DNA from: Gnetum montanum
Lineage: Eukaryota > Streptophyta > Gnetopsida > Gnetales > Gnetaceae
Length of the DNA: 46,633 nucleotides
Assembly (NCBI GenBank): GCA_015680685.1
Contig: MNCI01030517.1
Location: 238,872 to 285,504 of the forward strand
Direction of reading: 5' to 3'
Below, piece by piece: positions 34,651 through 45,300 of the stretch. The translations under genes and the position numbers were made by a program. How positions within the stretch are numbered: position 1 is the stretch's first letter; every line of letters starts with the position of its first letter. Below the pieces are notes generated by a model that was not told the origin of the DNA, ran no database searches, and saw nothing but the letters and a program-made list of their open reading frames with translations.

Positions 34651-36639
34651 CTGCAATCACACGGGATCAATCATTAGTAATGTTGTTACCAAAGTTAGGT
34701 TATACCTTACTGCTTGCCTTAATAGATTTACTTTATTTCTATGTGATGTTAATTATTGGACGAACATGTCCCTGAAAGATTATAGTGTTGAGTCCTCCTT
34801 GCTTAGGTGGTTTTCAAATTTAATTTTTTGGTATAGCTAAGAGGATGAAATTGTTTTTGACACATTTTATTCTTAATTTTAGAACTAATTACCCTTAAAT
34901 ATGTCCTTTGGAAAATGATTAATTTCAAAAAAGTTATGTGCTATTCGATGAGTGCCCCTCCTCCACGACTAAGCTGAACACTCCGGGTTCAAGTAGGGTC
35001 AGATGGAAAGAAAATTGAAGTACCACCGAGCGAGATATAGGTATAAAAGCCAGGGTCTCACAATCGCAAGTCATAGAGAGAGAAAAAATTTGAGAAAGTC
35101 CCCTGCATGAATAGTGTAAAATGATTGGAAGTGTTGTGGGGAGGTCAAGTATATAGATTTTCATCAATGTTAGGGCACTTAGAGAATGTACCAAATTTTT
35201 AATATTTCTTTTGAAATTAAACAATGTAAACTAAGGACATATGGATGATTGTTATAGGGTTCTAGGGTAATTCAATTGGTTCTGAAGGCACGAAAATTAT
35301 GATGGTGTGGAATTTATCAATAAGGACCTCAAATGGTAGAGAAAAAGGCTATGTGATGATTCATAGGAACGTTGAATCAGAGGGATAGTAATAAGGGAAC
35401 AAATATCAATTGAAAAATTAAGCTGAGGGTAAGAAATTGTGTGTGTGAGCTATGTCCTAAGTGAAGATTACAACAAAAATTACACAAGTGGATCCTCCCC
35501 AAAGCAGGTTCCAACCTATAATGCCCTTGTGTAACCACACTTAAAGTGTCCGTGAGCACTAGAAGGGCTAAATGTAATCTGCACTAACTCCACAAAACAG
35601 ACACATGTCAATACCACCATGACGAGGTATGAATTCAATGCTATACAAGACACAAGTCACAAATACATGAACAGTGAGATGGAATAAATCAGAGAAGGGA
35701 TTGCAGAGATTGGGATGTGAGGTAACTGATTTAGGGCACAACGAATCCTGCGTGTAAAGCATGATTAACATGTCATTAACCCATTGTTCNNNNNNNNNNN
35801 NNNNNNNNNNNNNNNNNNNNNNNNNNNNNNNNNNNNNNNNNNNNNNNNNNNNNNNNNNNNNNNNNNNNNNNNNNNNNNNNNNNNNNNNNNNNNNNNNNNN
35901 NNNNNNNNNNNNNNNNNNNNNNNNNNNNNNNNNNNNNNNNNNNNNNNNNNNNNNNNNNNNNNNNNNNNNNNNNNNNNNNNNNNNNNNNNNNNNNNNNNNN
36001 NNNNNNNNNNNNNNNNNNNNNNNNNNNNNNNNNNNNNNNNNNNGTGGGTGTAATGGGCTCACTGTCCAAATAATTAATCACCAAGACTTGATAGCACAGA
36101 AAAACACCTCAACCAATGAGCCACATGAGTATTTTATTCATGGATGAGATTACTCATAAAAAGATAAAAAGACAAAAATATAAAACAATAAATTAAAAGG
36201 GTGAAAAACTGGAAAACAAAAAGTTGAAAAATTAAAGAAACAGAAAAACATTTATTAATTCTGTGTTGTTAAAATTGAGGATACCCCCCATAACTAAATG
36301 GTTGAGCATGGCTAGAATTAATAAATGGAAGGTGGGGATCCTTGCATGTTGGAAATACTAGGACCTGGTCATACCTACCCCATTGGGGTTCACACACTTG
36401 ATTAGAGTTGACATAGTGGGGCAAGTTATAAGCTGTGGTTAATTTATAAGGAGTTGACCCTCTATGGTGTTTGAGACTGGAAGATAGTATGCAAGGATTA
36501 GTTTGTTGCTCTTCATTCCTGTGTTCATTGGGCTATATGATTGTTGGAGTATTAATTGGTGGCCTTGATGAGGTAACATGAGGCATTGGGTTCGAAGAGG
36601 AAGATGCACCACAGTGTTGGATTTGTGCTAAGTTGGCGG
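34651..36639 (-). other. Spacer of element C, with assembly gap
   Basis: Non-coding. 35480-35540 matches the A spacer at 8455-8530. A purine tract (minus strand AGTTATGGGGGGTAT) at 36283-36297 and the T-rich stretch after it match E at 45700-45800. The remaining 36300-36639 is the Pro/Gln-rich tail of gag in broken frames. Protease and all of RT-RNase H-IN are missing. A run of 254 N at 35790-36043 hides part of the spacer. Confidence 0.6.
35790..36043. other. Assembly gap (254 N)
   Basis: All bases are n. The true length may differ. It lies in the spacer of element C. Confidence 0.99.
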
Positions 36640-38279
36640 ATGCAGTGGTTTCTGAACTGTGGTGTCCCTTTCAACGATCACGTCTAAAGAAGGGACGCCT
36701 TCAATGTTGTGAAGGGCCTCCACTGCTATTGACAGTAGCAGCACAAGTAACGTTTGTAGGTTGGTGCTGTGGTGCAAAATCTTCTGGCATAGCTAGCGGT
36801 GATGTAGAAGGGGGTGAAGTACGAGAATATTGAGGTTGAGGAGAATCATAAGGCACATGAGGTGGTGATATTGTTGGAGAGGACATGGGTGGATAGTACT
36901 CGGGAGAATGATAACGATGAGGCGAGGTAGAGGATGTTGATCCCGTTGGAGAAACAGGGTGTTGAACATAATAAGCATTTGGTGTTGTGACATATGAAGG
37001 GTATGGTCCAGTTGGTGGTGGCCTCCCCCACGACTGAGGTTTTTGCCACCGTGGTTGGACATAGTATTTTTGTACGAACTCTGGATGTAACATTCCTCCC
37101 CAATGCTCATGTAAATGTGACAAGATTGGACATTGACCTTTGGGGTGATCGTACAAGCAAATATTACATTGATACGTATGATTGGCAGTTGAGTTCTTAT
37201 CCCTATTCTCTTCTACCCTTTGTTTCGATTGTCGCGTGGTGTCCTGTCCTGTTTCTCGATTTGGCATAGTTTTTCCTCTAATAATGTTGGCATATTCTCC
37301 ACATCTTTCATGTACCCAGTCCGTCATCTTATTGATCTTTGCCTCAATTTCATCTAGTGATTGTAGGATTGGCAAAGATTATTCCACCTCCTTGAAGTGA
37401 GTTGATTTCTCCTCTTCATGATCATGGACACTTGTTAAGTTGAGATTTTGATCCTATTGGGAACTTTCAACATTCTCCCATTTGGCTATTTCTCCTTCTT
37501 CTTTTGCTATCCGCTTAATAAGCTCTTGGAGTTGATGGGTTCGTAGCTCATATAGTTGACCTTGGGCATACATCCCTAGGGTCTCCCTTGTTTCATTATG
37601 AAGCCCATCTATGATATGGTACATTAGCCTTTCTCGGAGAACCCATGGCCTGGACAATTGTTTAACAATGCATAATATCTTTCTAAGGCCATGTCCAAGG
37701 GTTCATGTTGCACTCGTTTCCATTCTTGGATTTTTCTCCTCAAGGCTGACACTCTTGCATAGGTTTGATATCTTTCATTGAAAAGTTCTACCATTGTTGG
37801 CCAACGTCAAATTGCTTTTGGTTTTAAAGACCTATACCATACTTTTGCTTGGCCAACAAGTGTCAAAGGAAAGAGCTTAAGCTTTTTCCACCCATTATCA
37901 ATATTGTTCCATGCACAGGCATCGTAGAAGGCTTGTAGATGTTGTTGTGGATCTGAATCATAGCCTCCTGAAAATTGGGAAAAGGTATTTAAATCAAGCA
38001 CGGGTAGATGACTTTCCTTACGATGCCTGCAGGAAATTCGAACAGCCTCTTGTATTTCCATTAAGCTTGTAGTGGCCAGTAGGGGTTCATCATCACTAGA
38101 TATGTTATGCTTTCATGTGTTGGGATGATGTTGTCTTTGTTTATGTTTATAAGAAACCCCCACCTTGGGTTGCGTACTCCAATCTTCCTTGTTATAATAT
38201 TCATTGGTTCTCCAATGAACTTCCTCACTAGATGTGGCATTATTATAGTCTTGTAGGAGAGAAATGATTGTAAATTCAT
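36640..38279 (-). pseudogene. gag: Shortened gag of element C (decayed)
   Basis: Segments match E in order: SLMEIQEAVRI, FSGGYDSDPQQHLQAFYDAC, KLKLFPLTLVGQAKVWYRSL, HIIDGLHNETRETLGMYAQG, a zinc knuckle CNICLYDHPKGQC (CX2CX3HX4C) and a Pro/Tyr-rich tail (SWGRPPPTGPYPSYV). The N-terminal domain of about 285 residues seen in E is cut to about 75. Frame changes at several points, but long stretches stay open, including 225 codons at 37375-36701. Confidence 0.8.
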
Positions 38280-38384
38280 GTGTGATTTAATTTAATTTAA
38301 TTTAATTTCTTTTCTAAAGGATATATCATTAATACTTGTTACAACGATCTTGTATGATATAACTAATCTAGATAACTAGCACCA

Positions 38385-38402
38385 TCCCCGGCAACAACGC
38401 CA
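38385..38402 (-). other. Primer binding site of element C (tRNA-Asp type)
   Basis: Plus strand TCCCCGGCAACAACGCCA, 16 of 18 bases like the 3' end of plant tRNA-Asp; the two differences are G-to-A. One base from the LTR edge. The primer is therefore not tRNA-His. Confidence 0.85.
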
Positions 38403-38403
38403 A

Positions 38404-39368
38404 TGATGAGCGGTTAGGTATCCCTACACTCAACCATATGAATACGAGCGTTCACACACAATCCGGTCAAACTCTGCGGACAAGCTATTTGTGGTATCTA
38501 GATAGTTACACGTTGATCAAAATTTGCTATCTTCCCACCTGGACTAGTATTTTCTTTGTCATGTATGGTTTAGTCCAGAGTGAGGTGTATGATGTGATCC
38601 TAAACTACTGCTACTCCTAGAGACAATGGAGAATAATATTGATTAAACTAATGAGTAATAGGAAATGAAGTCTAATCTAACCTAAGTGTGATAAGCATCC
38701 ATTCCTTAATCATCCGTACACATCTTGGACCTCGTGCATGACTACTACTGGGATTACCAAGCACAGATCCTAGGTACGTTGTTGGGTTACCAAGTAGTCA
38801 CACTTAAATGCTCGTGATTAAGTCGTACTCATTCTGCATTTAACAACAAGAATAGTAAATGACGATAAAGAAATATTAACTAAGAAAGCAATAAATAACA
38901 ATAAAAATTAACAATTAAACTAGACAATTAAAACTACGTGAATGCTGCAACGATGAAGTAATCTTGATCTTTATTTCTGGTCATGTGCACGTCCAAGTAC
39001 ATCACACTCAAATAAAGGTTCTGTACAATTACAAGCATCACACTGTGGGCATGCACTGGGAAAATAATCTATCTCCTGTGGGAACAAAATGCAAGAGCTT
39101 TGCTACAACTAAAAGATGGATAACTAAATGAGGTGGAGGCCCTCTTATTTATAGGCCGGGATAGGTGGCTATGTAAACAGGGCTGCGTCGACGCAGATGT
39201 TGCGTCGACGAGGCCACGTCAACGCGACCTTGTATATGGGGCCCCGTATATGCAGCCCATGCGATATTGTATATGCGATATCGCAACCCAAAAATATATA
39301 CGTGGCTGTAGTTTAGTGGTAAGAACTCCATGTTGTGGCCATGGAGACCTGGGCTCGAATCCCAGCAG
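38404..39368 (-). mobile_element. 5' LTR of element C, lacking the first ~65 bases of U3
   Basis: Aligns with the 3' LTR from TGATGAGCGG at 38404 through the tRNA-His and stops at CCCAGCAG, 39368, inside the acceptor stem. The next bases are the target duplication TTAAT and then element D spacer, so the shortening came before or during integration, not from later deletion. Confidence 0.85.
39302..39368 (+). pseudogene. tRNA-His (GTG) copy, truncated in the acceptor stem
   Basis: 67 bases: GTGGCTG, D arm, a fully paired anticodon stem (CCATG/CATGG) around TTGTGGC, and a fully paired T stem (CTGGG/CCCAG). It ends after CAG, the first three bases of the 3' acceptor strand; four bases and the discriminator are missing. 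Apart from that it fits tRNA-His better than the copy at 32829, so the captured gene was probably perfect. A and B boxes are present; no terminator follows within the element. Confidence 0.85.
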
Positions 39369-39760
39369 TTAATGAAGTTCATTTATGAGGTTTAACTTGG
39401 TATAGATGTTGATTTTAATATAATTTTGTTAGTTAAACCTTGAGGAGTTAGAAAAATTTTCTATTAGAAACCAAAGGTTTATGACCCCTATGTTGTAAGC
39501 TCAACTCTAGTAGCTAGAGGGTCGAAAAACGAGTTGAATCAAATAAGCAGTTGGCAAGTTGAAGGAAGATGCTCTGGCCTCAGAAAAATGCAAAAAATTC
39601 CCTAACATTATGATGCAAATGTGCAAAAATGGATAAGTATTGATGCATATTTATAGACCTTTTGTGTTGTGTCAATGGAGATGCATCAATACATCCAAAT
39701 ACATCAACAACGATGCATAGACATAACCTATTGAGTAATTTTTCCACATGTAAAAACTAA
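39369..39760 (-). mobile_element. Element D, continuation of the spacer after insertion C
   Basis: Starts with the target duplication TTAAT and then aligns with the A spacer at 7860-8210: 'gttaaaccttg.aggagttagaaaaa', 'aaggtttatg.ccccta', 'agctcaactctagtagcta', 'tatttatag..ttttgtg.tgtgt'. This joins the two halves of D across C. Homology fades near 39760. Confidence 0.65.
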
Positions 39761-41237
39761 GCTAAAACCTCAAAAGGTAACCTAGTTGCTTTACAATAAG
39801 TTTCATTTAAAGAACTAGATAAGCTCATTGTTTAACAAGGATTTACAATTAAGAGATTACTAATTCAAGTCACAATTAACAGGCATTATCATATTCTTCT
39901 CAAGTATCATGTTGGCTCTCTATCTTGGAATATACTTTCTTTAGAGTAAATATAGCCTTGCAAAAATCCATCCACCCCCTTCAACCAAAGAGCTACTAAT
40001 TAGTGTTGATGTACTACTTTAAATCAATTAATAGTTAAGTACCAACAATCCATTTTTGTGAAAGTTATATATAAACATTATCCTTTTTAGAGTATCTATA
40101 TATCTCAATATAACCATCCAAAATTGAACCTCCAACCTATAGGTCATAAATTTTAAGTACACCTTATCAATATTAATATAAAAAACTTCTATAAACTAAT
40201 CCCAAATAACCTACAATAACATCATGAAAAAGTGAATCTATATAATAAAGGATTATACATTTTATGACTTTCTACCATGTCAATGAAAAATAGCCTACTA
40301 TTTTAGGTAAGAAGAAGGTTTCCACCACTCATCAATCTGTTTCGTCAACTTTCTAGAAAAATTGAATAATTTTTAAAAAATCCATGTGAATTTTTTAAAT
40401 AATTCATGAGGTATATAAAAAAACATAGAATTCTTGATTTTGAAAAAAAAATGCTAACCAGGGAAAGTAATAAAGACAAACTTATTTTATTAATATTCTA
40501 TTCCTTGTTACATTATTCTTAATGATTACTAATAATATTATAAGTTTACGTAACAAGATTGTATAGCATTGTTGAATGATATTATTATTCACAGTGTAGC
40601 TTCAATGTCAAAAATGACAGCATGTTGTTAATTTTTGCATTAAAAACCATTTTGTTAAGAAATTTTGAGGTTCCACTACAATAGCATAGCACAAGTTGAG
40701 GAAGGTGCCCTAATGCATAGACAAGTAGAAATACATGACTTGGCGTGGTTATGTGCTTATGTTTTCCATTATTATGTTTGTCTGTTTAATTGTGTTTTCT
40801 AAGTTATTTTCCACATTTGCACAATTTGTAAGACTGCTATATAAGAAAGCTATGAATATTAGAACATTTTGAATTTAGAATTGCTTTTCAGTAAGTTGGT
40901 GACAAATACACAAGCAAAATACATAGATAGAGATGTAGTATGCAGGCCCTCTACATGTCTTTCCTTTTCATGAGTGCTCGAAGAAATTCTGTAGAATATT
41001 TCAAAATGAAAATTGCAAAAACTTTGGTTAGTCAACATAATATATTCATTATTTTGACTTAAATCCTAACATCGATCATGGGCCAAAAGGCTGGGTAAAT
41101 ATTTCCACCTACAACAAACCAACCAACATGCTTTACTAAATATTGGTTATGTCTTGCTAATTTCTCTCAATATGTTAAAGACAGGTTGAATTAGACACAA
41201 CACAATATGCATTTTTTGTTGTTTTTTCATTCATAAG
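39761..41237. other. AT-rich DNA before element E
   Basis: No ORF, RNA or repeat recognised. It should contain the rest of D if D was complete, but I find neither gag-pol motifs nor an LTR, so D may be truncated here. The five bases before E are ATAAG. Confidence 0.4.
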
Positions 41238-41289
41238 TGATGAGACGCGACTTGCACTGGGCCGCGATATCGCGTCCCACCGCCATATC

Positions 41290-41297
41290 TATAAATA
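41290..41297 (+). promoter_or_regulatory. TATA box of element E
   Basis: TATAAATA, followed by AGAGGCGGCACTC. The same TATAAATAAGAGG is kept in both LTRs of C. Transcription is expected to start near 41322. Confidence 0.7.
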
Positions 41298-41463
41298 AGA
41301 GGCGGCACTCCCTTCATTTCCCAATCCTGGCTAGTGTAGCGAAGCTCTGGCAGATTGATCACTCCAGAGTTAGAATTTTTCCCCATGTGCCCGCAGTAGG
41401 AGTCCTAGAGTGAACGGCTCTTTATTCGAGCAGCTTGTAACCTGAACCCAAGTTGTGTACGGC

Positions 41464-41469
41464 AATAAA
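41464..41469 (+). terminator. Polyadenylation signal in the LTR of element E
   Basis: AATAAA in GGCAATAAAGACG, some 140 bases after the expected start, where the R region of an LTR should end. All older LTRs keep a similar 'aataaag'. Confidence 0.45.
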
Positions 41470-41546
41470 GACGAACTTGTTTGGATAAACCTTGCAGCAC
41501 GTGGTTTCATTTATTGCTTTATTTCCTGCTTTCCTAGTGCGTTCAA

Positions 41547-41816
41547 GTACGACTTGATTACGAGCGTCTACGGACGTGTACGGCTAGTCAAGGAATCGGC
41601 TGCTTGACGCAATGCATGAGTACGACTCAATTACGAGCATTGGATGCTTGGTAACCCAGTAGCGTATTCCAGGATTCTGCGCTTGGTAACTCCCGGGTCT
41701 AATGTGTACGGCTAGTTGAGGAATCGGCTGCTCATTGCTAGGCTAGATCGTGTGATAAGTACGACTTAGTTACGAGCACCCACGGGTGTGTACGGCTGGC
41801 TAAGGAATCGGCTGCT
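41547..41816 (+). repeat. Three repeated modules in the U5 of element E
   Basis: Each module has GTACGACTTGATTACGAGC (at 41547, 41620, 41759, with 1-3 changes) followed at varying distance by GTGTACGGCTAGTCAAGGAA and TCGGCTGCT (ends near 41604, 41732, 41816). A partial fourth head lies at 41846. Older LTRs retain single decayed versions such as 'gctcgtgattaagtcgtac' at 32336. Confidence 0.8.
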
Positions 41817-42242
41817 TATCACACGTAGGCTAAATAGGTGCCTCAGTACGACCACTTCGAGCACTTGCGTTACGTGTGGCGATCCCAGTAACGATTAGCG
41901 TTTGGTAAGCTGCAGTTGCATAGTTCAGGGTGTGTCCGGTAAGTGGGAACGGATGCTGACGCTAGTTAATTTAGACTTAGATTTTAGTTAGAGTTAGCTT
42001 AGTTTCTCAACCCTTTCTCCTGGTAGCATAGAAGATAAGCCGAAAATACCAAAAAAATCACATACCTCAGACTTGCTTAACCATACACCGTGACACATAC
42101 AAGCAAGCCTGGGAAGACAACGAACGATTAACCCCAAGTGTTTCTTGTGGCGTTAAGGCATTTAGTCTGCGGAGTTCGACCGGATCGCGCGTGTACGCTC
42201 GTTTCGTATGGTGGAGTGTAGGGGTACCTCGCCACTCATCAT

Positions 42243-42260
42243 TGGCGCCGTTGCCGGGGA
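42243..42260 (+). other. Primer binding site of element E (tRNA-Asp, perfect)
   Basis: TGGCGCCGTTGCCGGGGA is fully complementary to the 3' end of plant nuclear tRNA-Asp(GTC), one base after the LTR. The same primer is used by Athila-type elements. Confidence 0.9.
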
Positions 42261-42386
42261 CTAAGTGTTTTTTCGCCAATTTAACATAAGGGATATCACT
42301 CACATCGTTGTGAGCTTAAAACGAACCTTAGGGTTAATCAGTTAATAAAGAACAATAAATAACGGTGAAGTTGCACACCAATAAAA

Positions 42387-45300
42387 ATGGCTTCTTCTCA
42401 CGAAATCAACTCACCTAAGGACAATACAGGAGAAAGTCAGCATCATACACATAACCGCAATCAACCATGTCCTCAACAGGCTAAGGTCACATATACTCAT
42501 CCCGATGAGTATGTGCCAGATTTTACCTTTGTTTTCCATCAAGATGAGCAACTGCGGTGGAGAGACATGCAAGGTAACATTGTGTTACCCCCAGATCGCT
42601 CTGCTTCCAACATGCTTTTCCGTGCCTTGGTACGGTATGGCATGCAAGAGCTGATTACTGAATACGTTGCGGATGATTACACTCTGAGGGATTATCGTCC
42701 CACAAAAGCCCAACGTATTCGGGATGCAAGGCAGGAGAGCCAACATTCACTACTGAAGGGCAAGGTTTCCCACGTCATTAGTGAAATAGGAGACGAGGAA
42801 CCCCTCACAACGGGTTTCTTAGAAAATGATGTTCCTCCTCCTCACTCTGGTGAAGAGGTTAGGCATCAGGGCCTTAGATCAACGATACATATTCCAGGCT
42901 CTGATCCCCGTGAGCACAAGCTGTTCACGGCAGGAACAATCACTCACACTAATGACAGACATGCAGATCGTCACGACGATCGGGGCCGAAGCAGCCGAAG
43001 AGAAGGCAAGAAACATCACCATGGTGATGGATCCCCTTCTTCTTCCCCTTCATCACATCATTCACCCTCTCCTTCCACATCTGGGCGCAGCCACCATGAG
43101 CATAACGCGGAAAGTAAAGGTAGAAGAGATGAAATGCCTCGACAAGAAGGTCGAGAGGAGTTAGGACAAGGACAAGGACGTAGGGAGAATAGGGAACCAC
43201 AACGTAGACATCACAGACGTCATGAAAGAGATGATCATGACGAACCCCTATTCGCAACCCGAAGTATGCTTGACATTAGAGAGGCAGTTAGGATTCCCAC
43301 AAGGCATTTGAAAGACAGTAGGATCAAGCGTTTGGATATAAATAATATCCCACGTTTTGAAGGGGGATACAACGCTGATCCTCAACATCATTTACAGGCA
43401 TTCCACGACGCCTGTGCCTTGCAGAACATAGACAATGAGTGGCAGAAACTCAAGTTGTTCCCAAGGACACTCACTAAAGAAGCGGAAAGCTGGTACCGGT
43501 CCTTAGAACCGGAAACCATCAGGAGGTGGAGTACGATGCTCGAATTGTTCAACAACAAATATCAAACGTACTCCAGAGTGTCTAACTTGCGTAAGCAGAT
43601 CCAAGGCTGGAAACAAGGAGCTCATGAATCCTTGGATGCTGCCATGGCCCGTTACTACACATTGCTACATCGTTGCCCGGGCCATGGGTACGCTAAGCGG
43701 GATCAACTTCGCCACCTCGTGGATGGGCTACGAAATGAAACGAGAAGAACTCTTGGGACTTACGCCCAAGGGAGACTCTCCCAACTAAGAGCCCATGAAG
43801 TTGAAGTATTGTTGGAACAAGTAGCGCAAGAAGAGGGTGAGCTACGGAAAAGAGAAAGTGCGGAGGAATACAACCGTGATCCCTCCCTTCGTAAGAAGGG
43901 AGTGAAATTCTGTGATGAGGAGGATGAGTCACCACTCGAAGAGTTGGTGAACAGGAAAACTGTGCCGATCCAAAAGTTAACAACGGAGGTATCGGCTAAG
44001 GTAGACCAAATGTGGGATTCCTTAGACTCACGAATAGAAACAGTCCTGAAAATTGTAGAAGAGTCTAAGGATGAGCAAAGTAGTGATAAAAGCAAAAACA
44101 TGCGGAGAAACTTTAACCCTGCACATAACAAGGGTAAGGGAAAAATCTCTAACTCCGATGAGGCTGAAAATTCTGATTCAGACAATGACGGTGGATGTGA
44201 GGTCTGCTACTATGACCATCCTAAGGGATGTTGTCCAATTATCTCACATCTGCAGGAGTCTGGGGTGTATGCATTAAATCCAAGACTTAATCAACGGCAA
44301 ACACCCAGAAGGTTACCTTATCCACAAGGTAACCCGAGGCAGTTCCACCAACCCTTGACGTATTATCCAAGTGGAACACCTCCGCAGCCCATCGAGCAAC
44401 ATCAGCAGTGGCAATACCCACAGTCATGGGGGATGCCACAGCCAACACATCGATACCCTTACCGGCAGCCTGATCCTTATGGTTATTATGTGCAGCAGCC
44501 AGTTTCTCCAGGTGACGCTATGAGTCACACTCCACGCCGTCACTACTACGCTCGGGAGTACTTCAGAAGGACTCCTTCTCCTCCGGGAGACATTCCACAT
44601 TCTGTCCATCCTCTAACTCCACCCGCACCTTTTCCTCAAGTAGTTCCCATAACACCTCCTGCTCCAACAATGCAAGGGGAATTACCTACCCAACCGCAGC
44701 AACGTCACGCCGCGAGATCTGTAAATATTCAGAGTGTAAATATCCAACCGGACACTAGTTCTGGCGATAACTGTACAAAAAAGAGACCCTTTTTCAGAAC
44801 TAGGAGCCCGGATAGGCTCTCGCAACAACAAGCGGACGGGTATATGTATAGGCCTCTAACTACTAACACTTCGGAGCACCCTTCAGTCCAAGGGAATGTA
44901 ACGCATACGGTTATGCTAACACATACCGTAACTGACTGGATCAAGGTAGGCCACCTTCCCAGGAAACTAACTGATCCTGGGAGTCCCTTTATTCATTTGC
45001 AGATCGCTGGGAATGCACCACATCGAGCTCTTCTTGACTCAGGTTCCGGAGTCAACTTAATTTCGCGAAAGATGTATCACGCCTGGAACCTGCCCCAACT
45101 TAAGAAGAGCAACATCCAACTAGAGCTGGCAGACCAGTCCATCACTATCCCCTTGGGTTTGGTGGAGGACGTTATTACCACTGTGTGTGGTTGGTCCTAC
45201 CCAGCGGATTTCCTAGTGATCGATGTTAACAACAACGAAGGGGACTTCCCAATTATAATGGGAAGGGCATGGCTAAGCACAGTAGATGCATGCCTTAGGA

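Larger units (their letters stand above)
31930..39368 (-). mobile_element. Element C: non-autonomous Athila-like element with a tRNA-His gene in its LTRs
   Basis: Minus-strand order: 5' LTR 39368-38404, PBS 38402-38385, shortened gag, spacer, shortened coiled-coil ORF, PPT 32975-32961, 3' LTR 32960-31930. Flanked by TTAAT at 31925-31929 and 39369-39373, a perfect 5-bp target duplication (GTTAAT if six bases are counted). No protease, RT, RNase H or integrase sequence is present between gag and the spacer. The two LTRs differ at roughly one position in ten by eye, mainly C/T and G/A, so the insertion is not recent. It sits inside element D. Confidence 0.88.
41238..42241 (+). mobile_element. 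5' LTR of element E (1004 bp)
   Basis: TGATGAGACG at 41238 to CACTCATCA at 42241. U3 is only about 80 bases: one CGCGATATCGCG palindrome, then TATAAATA. The long R/U5 carries a polyadenylation signal and three repeated modules. No tRNA is present; GCGATATC of C lines up with the palindrome here, so the tRNA of C is an insertion between this point and the LTR end. Confidence 0.92.

Noticed and set aside
35568-36147. Long frames of unknown residues
   Set aside because: They are open only because they cross the run of N at 35790-36043.
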